A DNA stretch of 64,000 bases from Methylocystis sp. Sn-Cys (GCF_016745395.1 NZ_JAERVJ010000003.1:433565-497564); one strand, 5' to 3'. Positions 11,128 to 20,088 are shown, numbered from the stretch's first letter. Translations and numbers: made by a program. The notes: a model not told the origin generated them from the letters alone.

Positions 11128-12672
11128 ATGAAAGCGGACACGCCGGGCGCCGACGCGGCCTCGAAGCTCGAGGCGATCCTTGCGAGTCCCTGGACGACGC
11201 TTGCCCTGGTCTTGATTGCAATCGGCCAGCAGATCGCCGGCCATCTCGATTGCGACGTGTCCTGGTTCATCACTTTTGCCGAGCGATATGTCGACGGCGC
11301 TGTTCCCTATGTCGACATCACCGATCCAAACCCCCCGGCGTCCTTTCTCGTTCTGGCGCCGGCGATCAGACTGGCCCGCGCTCTGGGCCTTGCGGTCGAG
11401 CCGGTCGTCGCCGGGCTCGTGTTCTTCGCGGCCTTCCTCGCGATTGCGTTCAGCGCTTTGATCTTGCGATCCGGCGCCCCGCGCACGCGCGAGGAATGGG
11501 GGCTTATCGCGAACCTGTCGGTTTTCCTGCTGCTCGTCGCGCCTGCTTTGGCTTTCGCGGAACGCGAGCATCTGGCGCTTCTGGCGCTGGCGCCTTTGCT
11601 TGCGACATTGGCGGCGTCAGCCGAGGGCGGGCGCGTCGCCCGGCCGTTGCGCATCCTCGCAGGTCTCGGCGGCGGGCTTGCGGTCTGCTTCAAGCCCTTT
11701 TTCGCGCTCGCGATCATCGCGCCGGCGCTCGCCCTTGCGTTTCGCGAACGCTCGCCGCGCCTGCTGCTGACGGCGGAAATGGCGAGCGCCGTCGGCGTCT
11801 GCGTCGCCTATGGCGTCGCGACCCTCGTGTTTTTCCCGGGCTACGCGCATTACGCGCTGCCCGTGATCGCGGATGTTTATCAGCCGTCGCGCGAAACGAC
11901 GGCCAATCTCGCCTTCCGCTCGCTCGCGCCTGTCAACCTCGCGCTTCTCGGCGCGCTTTTGATCGCCTCGGCGCGTGGCGTGGCGCCCGCCGCCGTGCGG
12001 GTCTGCGCCTTCGCCTCGGCCGCCTTTCTCGCAAGCTTTTTCTTGCAGGGGAAAGGCTGGATGAATCACGCCTATCCGGGCGTCGTGCTGGCGCTTCTCG
12101 CCTGGAGCCTGTTCGCGCTCGGCGACGATCCGCGCGCCAAGGCCGCGCGGGAAGGGCGGCTCTTCAAATTCGTCTTCCTGCCTGTGCTGATCGCCGCGCC
12201 CTTCGAGTTCGGCGCTCACATGCTTTGGGTCAACGCCGAGGAGTACCCCGGCCTGCGCGCGGCGATCGAACGTGTTGCGCCGTCGCATCCGCGTGTGATC
12301 GCCTTGGCGCGCCAGCTCGACTTCGGCCATCCCGTGACGCGCCAGCTCGGCGGCCTCTGGGTCGGCCGCCCCAATGCGCTATGGGTCGCGAGCTTCGCCG
12401 CCTATCTCTCGAAGGGCGCCGTCGACCCGGCGCGGCGCGCGCTGCTGCAAGACTATCGCCGTCGCGATCTCGCCGGATTTGCCGAGGATGTTCGTCTGCG
12501 CAAGCCCGACGTCATCATCGTCGAGGATAAAGAGACGCGCGAGTGGGCGATCAAGCAGCCGGAGTGCGCCACTGTCCTCGACGCCTATGAGAAAACCGGG
12601 CAATCCGAGGAAATCGAAATCTGGACCCGCAAGAGGCGGGACGCCGTTGCGCCGTCTCCGGGGGCGGCATAG
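11128..12672 (+). CDS. Polytopic membrane protein, GT-C glycosyltransferase-like
   Basis: Unrecognised 514-residue integral membrane protein inserted between murB and ddl. It has roughly ten hydrophobic helices in residues ~20-370 followed by a ~130-residue soluble tail. The first extracytoplasmic loop carries acidic motifs LDCDVSW and YVDITDPNPP, resembling the first-loop acidic residues of GT-C enzymes such as the PMT/ArnT/GT39 group. ATG 11128 abuts the murB stop with no gap, so it is almost certainly co-transcribed and translationally coupled. A lipid-linked sugar transferase is the best guess; a sugar-lipid transporter or O-antigen-ligase-like protein is possible. No activity is shown by sequence alone. 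Confidence 0.7.
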   Translation: MKADTPGADAASKLEAILASPWTTLALVLIAIGQQIAGHLDCDVSWFITFAERYVDGAVPYVDITDPNPPASFLVLAPAIRLARALGLAVEPVVAGLVFFAAFLAIAFSALILRSGAPRTREEWGLIANLSVFLLLVAPALAFAEREHLALLALAPLLATLAASAEGGRVARPLRILAGLGGGLAVCFKPFFALAIIAPALALAFRERSPRLLLTAEMASAVGVCVAYGVATLVFFPGYAHYALPVIADVYQPSRETTANLAFRSLAPVNLALLGALLIASARGVAPAAVRVCAFASAAFLASFFLQGKGWMNHAYPGVVLALLAWSLFALGDDPRAKAAREGRLFKFVFLPVLIAAPFEFGAHMLWVNAEEYPGLRAAIERVAPSHPRVIALARQLDFGHPVTRQLGGLWVGRPNALWVASFAAYLSKGAVDPARRALLQDYRRRDLAGFAEDVRLRKPDVIIVEDKETREWAIKQPECATVLDAYEKTGQSEEIEIWTRKRRDAVAPSPGAA

Positions 12673-12770
12673 CTTCGGCCGGGTAAGGGATTCGGGCGCG
12701 GCCCGATCAACGCGCGCCAGAGGCGAGACGTTCTCTTCCGCTCTGTCTTGGCGCCAATCAAGAGATCGAC

Positions 12771-13694
12771 ATGACCAAACACGTCGCCGTGCTGATGGGC
12801 GGACTCTCCGCCGAACGCGAAGTCTCTTTGCGCTCAGGCGCGGCCTGCGCCAAAGCGCTGGAGGAGCAGGGCTACCGCGTGACTCAGGTCGACGTCGGCC
12901 ATGACGTCGCGAGCGTGCTGGCGTCGCTCAAGCCAGACGTGGCCTTCAACGCCCTGCACGGAAAATTCGGCGAGGACGGCTGTATTCAGGGCGTGCTCGA
13001 ATTACTGGGCATTCCCTATACGCATTCGGGCGTGCTCGCTTCCTCGCTCGCGATGAAGAAGGACGTGGCCAAGGTCGTGATGGCGGCCGCCGGCGTTCCC
13101 GTGCCCAAAGGCCGCGTCGTGCATCGTCTGGAGGCGGCGAAGGCGCATGTGCTGCCGCCGCCCTATGTGCTGAAGCCCGTCTCGGAGGGCTCCTCCTTCG
13201 GCGTCTTCATCGTCAGGGAGGACCAGGCCCATCCGCCGCAGGAGCTGATGCGGGAAGATTGGGCGCATGGCGATCTGATGCTCGCCGAACAATTCGTGGC
13301 GGGGCGGGAACTTACCTGCGCCGTGATGGGAGACCGCGCGCTCGATGTGATCGAGATTCTCGCCGCTGACGGCGGCTGGTACGACTACCACGCGAAATAC
13401 GCGAAAGGCGGTTCAAAACACGTTATTCCCGCGAATCTTAAACAAAATATTTACCAAGAGGTTCAACATTTAGCCATCGAGGCTCATCGGGCTCTCGGTT
13501 GCCGCGGCGTCAGCCGCGCGGACTTCAGATATGACGATCGCCCCGATGGAACGGGCGAGCTTGTCGTGTTGGAAGTCAATACGCAGCCGGGAATGACGGA
13601 GACCTCGCTCGTGCCAGATATGGCGGCTTATGCAGGTTTATCGTTCGGCGAGCTTGTGAAATGGATGGTGGAGAACGCATCCTGCGATCGTTGA
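12771..13694 (+). CDS. ddl: D-alanine--D-alanine ligase
   Basis: ATP-grasp ligase that makes the D-Ala-D-Ala dipeptide used by MurF. It has 307 residues, the DdlB size. The N-terminal MGGLSAEREVSLRSG contains the binding glutamate and serine, the central EGSSFGV loop follows, and the C-terminal metal-binding VLEVNTQPGMTETS and serine-containing end are present. A 98-base gap separates it from the upstream membrane protein, the longest non-repeat gap so far in the cluster. Confidence 0.95.
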   Translation: MTKHVAVLMGGLSAEREVSLRSGAACAKALEEQGYRVTQVDVGHDVASVLASLKPDVAFNALHGKFGEDGCIQGVLELLGIPYTHSGVLASSLAMKKDVAKVVMAAAGVPVPKGRVVHRLEAAKAHVLPPPYVLKPVSEGSSFGVFIVREDQAHPPQELMREDWAHGDLMLAEQFVAGRELTCAVMGDRALDVIEILAADGGWYDYHAKYAKGGSKHVIPANLKQNIYQEVQHLAIEAHRALGCRGVSRADFRYDDRPDGTGELVVLEVNTQPGMTETSLVPDMAAYAGLSFGELVKWMVENASCDR

Positions 13695-14656
13695 GGGAGT
13701 CGCTCGCGACTTCCCTCCCGCCTGTACATTTTTCGCTCGCCCAGCCCGAGGCGGCTGTCGCGGGCGCCTCCTACGCCAGCGCCGCCGCCACCGCCGATCT
13801 TCCGCCCCAGCCGCCGCATCGCCGCGACGATGGGCCGTCCGCGCTGCAGCGCTACGCCTTTCTTGCACGCCCGGGCGTCGGCCTGGCCGCCGTGCTTCTT
13901 CTCTTTGGTTGCGTCGGCCTTGCCGGCGCCTTGCAGAACGGCGGCTATGACGCGCTGATCCGGCGCGAAGGCCAGCCCTGGGACATTGCCGCCCGCGCTT
14001 TCGGTTTCGATATTTCCGCGGTGACCATCACCGGGCAGTCGCGGCTGACCGAAAATGAGCTTTTGGACGCCGCGGGAGTCACGCCGCGCCAGTCGCTGCT
14101 CTTTCTCGACGCCGGCGCCGTCCGCGAGCGCTTGCTGGCCATCCCGCTGGTGAAGACCGCGCGGGTGATGAAGCTTTATCCCAACCGTCTCGTCGTCGCG
14201 ATCGAGGAGCGCCGGCCGCAAGCGCTTTGGCAGCGCGACGGCCGCATCTCGGTTGTTTCCGATGACGGCGTCGCGATCGACGAGCTGCGCGACGAGCGCT
14301 ACCTCGGCTTGCCCTTCGTTGTCGGCGAGGGCGCGCAGAAGCGTCTGCCGGAATTCCTGGCGATCAGAGAGGGCATGGGCGATCTCGCGCAGCGCGTGAA
14401 GGCCGGCGTTCTCGTCGCCAACCGCCGTTGGGACATCGAGATGACCAATGGCGTGATCGTGAAATTGCCGGAAGCCGATCCGGGCCGCGCCATCGGCGCC
14501 CTGATCCGCCTGCAGCGCGAGGCGCGCATTCTCGACAAAGACGTCATGGCCATCGATTTGCGCGCGGCCGACCGCGTCACGGTGCGCCTGACGGAGGAAG
14601 CCGCTGCGGCGCGAGAAGCGGCGTTGCCCCATAAAACCAAGAAGGCTGGTGGGTAG
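13661..14656 (+). CDS. ftsQ: Cell division protein FtsQ
   Basis: Bitopic divisome scaffold that links cytoplasmic and periplasmic division proteins. It has 331 residues with a Pro/Ala-rich cytoplasmic tail of ~65 residues, one membrane helix (~72-91), a POTRA domain beginning VTITGQSRLTENEL and the FtsQ beta-domain. ATG 13661 overlaps ddl by 34 bases, which is unusually long. TTG 13691 is in frame and would remove the overlap, so the start is uncertain. Confidence 0.93.
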   Translation: MDGGERILRSLRESLATSLPPVHFSLAQPEAAVAGASYASAAATADLPPQPPHRRDDGPSALQRYAFLARPGVGLAAVLLLFGCVGLAGALQNGGYDALIRREGQPWDIAARAFGFDISAVTITGQSRLTENELLDAAGVTPRQSLLFLDAGAVRERLLAIPLVKTARVMKLYPNRLVVAIEERRPQALWQRDGRISVVSDDGVAIDELRDERYLGLPFVVGEGAQKRLPEFLAIREGMGDLAQRVKAGVLVANRRWDIEMTNGVIVKLPEADPGRAIGALIRLQREARILDKDVMAIDLRAADRVTVRLTEEAAAAREAALPHKTKKAGG

Positions 14657-14660
14657 AGTC

Positions 14661-15974
14661 ATGAAGTCCCAGCTTGTTCCCCCCCGTCTCAAGCCGCTCT
14701 CGCCGCGCCGCGCCGCGACGTTCGGCGTGCTCGACATCGGCACGTCGAAGATCGCTTGCCTGATCGCGCGCCTGACGCCGGTCGGCGACGTTGCGCCGCG
14801 CGACTGGCGGACGCATCGCATCCGCGTCATCGGCATCGGCCACCAGCGCTCGCTCGGCGTGAAGCATGGCCTCGTGATCGACATGGACGCGGCCGAGCGC
14901 GCCATCCGGCAGACGGTGGACGCCGCCGAGCGCATGGCCGGAACGCAAATCGATCATGTGATCGTCACCGCGTCGGGCGGCCGTCTCGCATCCGAACATT
15001 TCGCCGCGAAGCGCGCGATCGGCGGCCGTGAGGTCGCGGAAAGCGATATTCATCGCGTGCTCGAAGCCTCCGCCGCGCATCATCTGCATCGCGGCCGCGT
15101 CGCCGTGCATTCGATCCCGACTGGCTTCTCGCTCGACGGCGTGCCGGACATTCGCGAGCCCAAGGATATGATCGGCGACGAACTCGGCGTCGATCTCCAT
15201 GTGGCAAGCTGCGATCAGGCGGCGGTTCGCAATCTCGTCCTCGCGGCGGAGCGCGGCCATCTCGGCGTGGAAGGCATGGCCGCTGCGCCTTACGCAGCCG
15301 GCCTGTCGGCGCTCGAGCCCGACGAGGCGGAAATGGGCGTCGTCCTCATCGACATGGGCGCCGGCTCGACCTCGCTCGCGGTTTTCGCCCGCGGAAAGCT
15401 GACCCATCTCGACGCCGTGACGCTCGGCGGCAATCACGTCACCATGGACATTGCCCGCGGCCTCGACGCGCGCCTTGCCGACGCCGAGCGCCTGAAGACC
15501 TTCCACGGCTCGGCGATCTCGTCTTCCTCCGACGAGCGCGAGACGGTGTCCTTCGATCATGTCGGCGAGAGCGGCCGTCACAAGCACTATGCGCCCAAGT
15601 CGCATCTCGTGCGGATCATTCGTCCCCGCATCGAGGAGACGTTCGAATTCCTGCGCGACCGGCTCGCGCGCGCCGGCTATCCGTCCGGCCCCAACCGCCG
15701 CATCGTGCTCACCGGCGGCGCTTGTCAGCTCACCGGCGCGGCCGAGTGCGCGCGGTCGATTCTCGGCGGGCAAGTGCGCATCGGTCGCCCGATCGGAGTC
15801 GACGGGCTTCCCGATCCGGCGCGCAGCCCCGCATTCGCGGCGGCGGCGGGATTGCTCGTCTACCCGCAGGTCGCGGGGCGCGAATATTTCGAGCCCCACC
15901 GCGGCGAAAGGTTTGCGACGGGTACGGATGGTTACATGTCGCGAGTGGGTAGATGGTTAAAGGAAAGCTTCTAG
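14661..15974 (+). CDS. ftsA: Cell division protein FtsA
   Basis: Actin-like ATPase that tethers FtsZ filaments to the membrane. ATG 14661, five bases after the ftsQ stop, gives 437 residues; an in-frame GTG at 14649 overlaps ftsQ. Phosphate-1 motif VLDIGTSKIACL and phosphate-2 motif VLIDMGAGSTSLAV are clear, as is the adenosine motif VLTGGACQL. The C-terminus VGRWLKESF is the short amphipathic membrane-targeting helix expected of FtsA. Confidence 0.95.
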   Translation: MKSQLVPPRLKPLSPRRAATFGVLDIGTSKIACLIARLTPVGDVAPRDWRTHRIRVIGIGHQRSLGVKHGLVIDMDAAERAIRQTVDAAERMAGTQIDHVIVTASGGRLASEHFAAKRAIGGREVAESDIHRVLEASAAHHLHRGRVAVHSIPTGFSLDGVPDIREPKDMIGDELGVDLHVASCDQAAVRNLVLAAERGHLGVEGMAAAPYAAGLSALEPDEAEMGVVLIDMGAGSTSLAVFARGKLTHLDAVTLGGNHVTMDIARGLDARLADAERLKTFHGSAISSSSDERETVSFDHVGESGRHKHYAPKSHLVRIIRPRIEETFEFLRDRLARAGYPSGPNRRIVLTGGACQLTGAAECARSILGGQVRIGRPIGVDGLPDPARSPAFAAAAGLLVYPQVAGREYFEPHRGERFATGTDGYMSRVGRWLKESF

Positions 15975-16010
15975 AATCGCAGCAAGTGATTCTCTCTACC
16001 GAAGCGATTC
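15974..16010. promoter_or_regulatory. Cluster of three GANTC (CcrM-type) sites upstream of ftsZ
   Basis: GAATC at 15974-15978, GATTC at 15988-15992 and GATTC at 16006-16010: three GANTC sites within 37 bases in the ftsA-ftsZ gap. GANTC is the target of the cell-cycle methylase CcrM, found in most Alphaproteobacteria; in Caulobacter its methylation state tunes ftsZ transcription through GcrA. The sites are seen directly; the regulatory role here is inferred. Confidence 0.5.
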
Positions 16011-16128
16011 GGCCTGTCGAGACGGGCCTCTGCGTAAAGTTACCGAGGACGACGCGTTCGGCGACGGGGCGTCCAAGGAAAGGACAACCGACGCCGATGA
16101 GCTGTGTTAATTCCGAGAGGCCTGGCAA

Positions 16129-17841
16129 ATGACGATCAATCTCAAAGCGCCCGAACTGAGGGAACTCAAGCCCCGAATCATGGTCTGCGGCGTGGGCGGG
16201 GGCGGCTGCAACGCCGTCAACAACATGATCACGTCTGGCCTGTCGGGCGTCGATTTTCTGGTCGCCAATACCGACGCTCAGGCGCTTGCCTCTTCTTCCG
16301 CCGAGCGCGTGATTCAGATGGGCCTGCAGGTGACGGAAGGTCTCGGCGCCGGCGCCCAGCCGGAAGTCGGCCGCGCCGCCGCTGAGGAAGCCCGCGAGGA
16401 GATTCGCGAGCATCTGCAGGGCGCGCATATGTGCTTCGTCACCGCCGGCATGGGCGGCGGCACTGGCACGGGCGCCGCGCCGGTCATCGCGCAGATCGCG
16501 CGCGAGATGGGAATCCTCACTGTCGGCGTCGTGACCAAGCCGTTCCATTTCGAGGGTCAGCGCCGCCTGCGCATCGCCGACGCTGGCATTGGCGAGCTGC
16601 AGAAATGCGTCGACACGCTGATCGTCATCCCGAACCAGAATCTCTTCCGCATCGCGACGGAGAAGACGACCTTCGCCGACGCCTTCGCCATGGCGGATCA
16701 GGTGCTCTATTCGGGCGTGGCCTCGGTCACTGACCTCATGGTCAAGGAAGGCCTCATCAATCTCGACTTCGCCGATGTGCGCTCGATCATGCGCGGCATG
16801 GGCAAGGCGATGATGGGCACGGGCGAGGCGACCGGCGAGCGCCGCGCCAATCTTGCGGCCGAAGCGGCGATCGCCAATCCGCTGCTCGACGAAGTGTCGA
16901 TGAAGGGCGCGCGCGGCCTGCTGATCTCGATCACCGGCGGCCACGACCTCACGCTTTATGAAGTCGACGAGGCGGCGAGCCGCATCCGTCAGGAGGTCGA
17001 CGAGGACGCCAACATCATCCTCGGCGCCACTTTCGATTCCTCGCTCGAAGGCGTCATCCGCGTGTCGGTCGTCGCGACGGGCATCGATCTCGCTGCGATC
17101 ACGGCCGAGGATCCGACGAGCCAGAGCCGGATGGCCGAGGCCGCCGAGCGGCTGCGCCAGCAGTTGCACGCCAAGTCGCAACCGGCGCCCGTCGCCGAGG
17201 CCGCCCCTTCGGCCCAGATTTACGCGATGCCGGAACGCGCGCCCGCGCCCGCCTATCAGCCCGAGATGCGCGAAGCGGCGCCGGCTCCTGTCTATTATGC
17301 CGAGCCGGCCCCGGCTGCGCCCGCCCATATGACGACGAACGGCGTCTATCTGGAGCCGGTCGCCGCGCGTCCGGCCTATGTCGAGCCGATGCCGGAGCCC
17401 GCGCCACGCATGGCTGCGGAGCCAGCCGCGGCGCCTTATGTGCCGCCGGCGCCCGAGATGCCGCGCACCCCGCGCATGCCGTCGCTCGAGGATTTCCCGC
17501 GGCCGGTGCAGGATCAGATTCGTCAGCACCACGCCGAGGCGTCGCAGGACCCACGTCGTAAATCGATCTTCGAGCGCCTCGCCTCCTTCGGCGCGAGCCG
17601 GCAGGAAGACGCGATGCAGGCCGCTCCCGCCGCGCCTTATCCCCAGGCCCCAATGCCGCCCCGCGCGCCGCAGCCTTCTCCGGCGCATGCGGAATATGGC
17701 AAGCGCCCCGCGGCGCCTGCGCCGCAGGCGCCGGGTCACGCCGGGCTCGACACCCATGGCCGCCGCGCCCCCGCGCCGCGTCCGGTGGAGGAAGACCATC
17801 TCGAAATCCCGGCTTTCCTGCGCCGGCAATCGAACCACTGA
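16129..17841 (+). CDS. ftsZ: Cell division GTPase FtsZ
   Basis: Tubulin-like GTPase that forms the cytokinetic ring. It has 570 residues, long for FtsZ because of an extended Pro/Ala-rich linker (~320-555), a known alphaproteobacterial feature. The glycine-rich motif [10 protein letters not shown] is at 23-32 and the tubulin signature [10 protein letters not shown] at 109-118. The C-terminal peptide [10 protein letters not shown] (from 558) is the docking site for FtsA and other partners. A 154-base leader with GANTC sites precedes it, so it probably has its own promoter. A strong terminator follows. Confidence 0.98.
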   Translation: MTINLKAPELRELKPRIMVCGVGGGGCNAVNNMITSGLSGVDFLVANTDAQALASSSAERVIQMGLQVTEGLGAGAQPEVGRAAAEEAREEIREHLQGAHMCFVTAGMGGGTGTGAAPVIAQIAREMGILTVGVVTKPFHFEGQRRLRIADAGIGELQKCVDTLIVIPNQNLFRIATEKTTFADAFAMADQVLYSGVASVTDLMVKEGLINLDFADVRSIMRGMGKAMMGTGEATGERRANLAAEAAIANPLLDEVSMKGARGLLISITGGHDLTLYEVDEAASRIRQEVDEDANIILGATFDSSLEGVIRVSVVATGIDLAAITAEDPTSQSRMAEAAERLRQQLHAKSQPAPVAEAAPSAQIYAMPERAPAPAYQPEMREAAPAPVYYAEPAPAAPAHMTTNGVYLEPVAARPAYVEPMPEPAPRMAAEPAAAPYVPPAPEMPRTPRMPSLEDFPRPVQDQIRQHHAEASQDPRRKSIFERLASFGASRQEDAMQAAPAAPYPQAPMPPRAPQPSPAHAEYGKRPAAPAPQAPGHAGLDTHGRRAPAPRPVEEDHLEIPAFLRRQSNH

Positions 17842-17859
17842 GCTGCTTTGCAGCTTCGC

Positions 17860-17892
17860 AAAGGCCCGCCAGCGCGGGCCTTTGTCTTTTTT
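17860..17892 (+). terminator. Intrinsic terminator after ftsZ
   Basis: AAAGGCCCGC pairs with GCGGGCCTTT around a four-base loop (CAGC), followed by a T-rich run to 17892. It lies 19 bases after the ftsZ stop and ends the long dcw transcript. lpxC therefore needs its own promoter or read-through. Confidence 0.9.
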
Positions 17893-17903
17893 GCGCGTGG
17901 CTT

Positions 17904-17964
17904 GTAACAAACGGTAGCAAACCGTTACTGGAGCCTTGCCACGCCCCTGGGATAAGAATTATCC
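17904..17964. promoter_or_regulatory. Repeat-rich lpxC leader/operator region
   Basis: Two dyads lie between the ftsZ terminator and lpxC. AACGGT-AGCAA-ACCGTT is at 17910-17926, overlapping tandem 10-base near-repeats GTAACAAACG/GTAGCAAACC. GGATAA-GAA-TTATCC is at 17950-17964. The second places TTATCC in both orientations and resembles a pair of degenerate DnaA-box cores. The dyads are seen; binding by any regulator is inferred. Confidence 0.4.
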
Positions 17965-17969
17965 AGTAA

Positions 17970-18932
17970 GTGGCTCTAACTTGGGCCTGTTCCAGCCTTC
18001 GCCGGGAGGATCCCCTCATTCGCCCGAAGTCTCGCGCCCAGACATCGCTTGCGCGTTCCGTCACGCTCAGCGGCCGCGGCGTCCATAGCGACACGCCAGC
18101 GCGTCTCACGCTCTCGCCTTCCGCCGCCGATTCCGGAATCGTCTTCAGCGTCGAAGGCGCCGACATCCTTGCCGACTGGCGCAGCGTCGACGCCACGCAA
18201 TTGCGCACGCGGCTGTCGGGCGAGGGCGCGCGCGTCTCGACCGTCGAACATCTGCTGGCGGCGCTCGCCGGCCTTGGCGTCGACAACGCCCTTGTCGAGA
18301 TCGAGGGCGCGGAAGTCCCGGCTATGGACGGCTCCGCTCGCGCCTTTGTCGCCGCGCTCGACGAGGCGGGGCTGGTCGAGCTGGCCGCGCCGCGCCGCTT
18401 TCTGCGCGTCACTGCGCCCGTGCGCGTCTCCGACGGCGCCGGCTGGGCCGAGCTGACGCCAGCGGACGGCGTGCTCAGCCTCGACGTCGAAATCGCTTTC
18501 GAGGGCCGCATCGGCCGGCAGCGCCGCGCTTTGAAACTCACGCCCGAAACCTTCCGCCGCGAGCTCGCGGGCGCCCGCAGCTTCGGCTTCCTGCGCGACG
18601 CCGAGCGACTGTGGCGCGGCGGCCTCGCGCTCGGCGCCTCGCTCGAAAATACAGTGGTGCTCGACGGCGAGACCGTGCTCAATTCCGAGGGGCTGCGTTA
18701 CGTCGACGAATTCGTTCGCCATAAAATGCTCGACGTCGTGGGAGACCTCGCGCTCGCCGGCGCGCCGATCCTGGGGGCGTTCCGCTCCTTCAGAGGCGGG
18801 CATGCGCTGAATGTGGCGCTGGTGCAAACGGCGATGCGCCAAGGCGCGCTGGAATTGGTCGAGCGCCATGTTGTCGCGGAGCGGCCGGCGGCGTCTTTCG
18901 CCATAATCTCGCCAGAACAAAGTCCTTCCTAA
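17970..18932 (+). CDS. lpxC: UDP-3-O-acyl-N-acetylglucosamine deacetylase LpxC
   Basis: Zinc deacetylase catalysing the committed step of lipid A synthesis. It has 320 residues from GTG 17970. The conserved TVEHLLAAL (zinc His) and HKMLDVVGDLAL (zinc His and Asp) and the catalytic His region FRGGHALNVAL are present. The start is unclear. GTG 17970 has no good ribosome-binding site and adds 16 non-conserved residues. A clear GGGAGGA at 18004-18010 instead points to ATT 18018 (giving RPKSRAQTSLARS), with no ATG/GTG/TTG at the right place. It follows ftsZ as in other Alphaproteobacteria. Confidence 0.95.
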   Translation: MALTWACSSLRREDPLIRPKSRAQTSLARSVTLSGRGVHSDTPARLTLSPSAADSGIVFSVEGADILADWRSVDATQLRTRLSGEGARVSTVEHLLAALAGLGVDNALVEIEGAEVPAMDGSARAFVAALDEAGLVELAAPRRFLRVTAPVRVSDGAGWAELTPADGVLSLDVEIAFEGRIGRQRRALKLTPETFRRELAGARSFGFLRDAERLWRGGLALGASLENTVVLDGETVLNSEGLRYVDEFVRHKMLDVVGDLALAGAPILGAFRSFRGGHALNVALVQTAMRQGALELVERHVVAERPAASFAIISPEQSPS

Positions 18933-18989
18933 TATCTGCACAATCCGTCGCCGCGCGCCGCCAGCGCCGGGACGGCTCGGCCTTGGTGC

Positions 18990-19033
18990 GTTTTCCTCTC
19001 GCTCACGCGTAATGGTGCGAGCGAGAGGAAAAC
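18990..19033. repeat. Perfect 15-base inverted repeat downstream of lpxC
   Basis: GTTTTCCTCTCGCTC at 18990-19004 and its exact complement at 19019-19033 flank a 14-base loop. The T-run is inside the stem rather than after it, so it is not a classic terminator in either direction, although it could act as a 3' stabilising hairpin for lpxC mRNA. Confidence 0.6.
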
Positions 19034-19047
19034 CCGCCAAAGCCTGG

Positions 19048-19095
19048 AGCGCATTCTCGTTGCAAAAGCCTGTCTACTTTTGCGGGATGTGCGCT
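19048..19095. repeat. Palindromic repeat, AGCGCATT...TTTTGC type (family F6)
   Basis: An imperfect palindrome: AGCGCATTCTCG-TTGCAAAAG on the left, CTTTTGCGGGATGTGCGCT on the right, around an eight-base centre. Its form matches a dispersed repeat common in Rhizobiales intergenic regions. The inner 7-base arms (19062-19068 and 19077-19083) are perfect. Confidence 0.6.
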
Positions 19096-19190
19096 GGAGC
19101 GACGCCGTGAGTGGCGGGACATGGCGGTTTAGGCTAATAGGTTTCAGAGCGCGGCGCGGTCGTCGCTCGTTGCCGCAAGGGGCGCTTCAT

Positions 19191-20081
19191 ATGTCGGTTT
19201 TCGCTGCTTCTTTCCGTTCTTCCGCCATGCTCGCAGCATTGGCGGCCCTGACCCTTTCGGTCGCGCCGGCGCGTGCGGACATCATGGATACGATCACGAG
19301 CGGCTTTGGCCTTTTGGGCGGCGGCGAGAAATATAAGACGGAAATTACCCCGGACATTCCAGCCGACGACCTCTACAACCAGGGCCTCGCCAGGCTGAAG
19401 GCCAAGGACTACGAGAAGGCGGCGAAGAGATTCGGCGAGGTGGAGAAAAACTATCCCTCGTCAGAATGGTCGCGCAAGGCGCTGCTGATGACCGTCTTCA
19501 CGCAATATGAGAAGCCGGCTTATGACGAAGCCGTCCAGGCGGCGCAGCGTTACATCGGCCTTTATCCGAATTCGCCCGACACGCCTTATGTCTTTTATCT
19601 CGCCGGCATGAGCTACTATAACCAGGTGCCGGACGTGATGCGCGACCAGTCTTCGGCTGAAAAGGCGCTGCAGATTTTCTCCGAGCTGATCCAGAAATAC
19701 CCCAAGTCCGAATATGTCGCCGACGCCAAATACAAAATGGGCGTGGCGCGCGACCAGCTCGCCGCCAAGGAAATGCAGGTCGGTCGCTTCTATCTGACGC
19801 GTAAGAATTACCCGGCGGCGATCAACCGTTTCCACGACGTGCTCGGCAAATATCAGACGACTCGCCATACGGAAGAAGCGCTCTACCGCCTGACGGAAGC
19901 CTATCTCGCTATGGGCGTCACCAATGAGGCGCAGACGGCGGCGGCGATCCTTGGCCATAACTACCCGGATTCGCAATGGTACAAGGACGCGCACGCCTTG
20001 CTGAAAACGGGCGGTCTGGAGCCGCATGAATATAGCGATTCCTGGCTCTCCAAGGTCGGCAAGACGCTGCACGCGATCTAA
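19191..20081 (+). CDS. bamD: Outer-membrane assembly factor BamD
   Basis: TPR protein of the BAM complex that folds beta-barrel proteins into the outer membrane. The open frame begins at 19080, but ATG 19191 gives a clean N-terminal signal sequence (296 residues in total). TPR-like repeats run from about residue 50 to the end, with the typical region YNQGLARLKAKDYEKAAKRF. Unusually, there is no cysteine near the predicted cleavage site (SVAPARA/DIM), nor anywhere else in the protein, so it cannot be a lipoprotein as BamD normally is. It follows lpxC, the usual neighbour. Confidence 0.92.
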   Translation: MSVFAASFRSSAMLAALAALTLSVAPARADIMDTITSGFGLLGGGEKYKTEITPDIPADDLYNQGLARLKAKDYEKAAKRFGEVEKNYPSSEWSRKALLMTVFTQYEKPAYDEAVQAAQRYIGLYPNSPDTPYVFYLAGMSYYNQVPDVMRDQSSAEKALQIFSELIQKYPKSEYVADAKYKMGVARDQLAAKEMQVGRFYLTRKNYPAAINRFHDVLGKYQTTRHTEEALYRLTEAYLAMGVTNEAQTAAAILGHNYPDSQWYKDAHALLKTGGLEPHEYSDSWLSKVGKTLHAI

Positions 20082-20088
20082 CCAATTT

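Noticed and set aside
15730..17910. 726-codon minus-strand open frame over ftsZ
   Set aside because: Antisense to ftsA/ftsZ, Arg/His-rich low-complexity translation, no ribosome-binding site.
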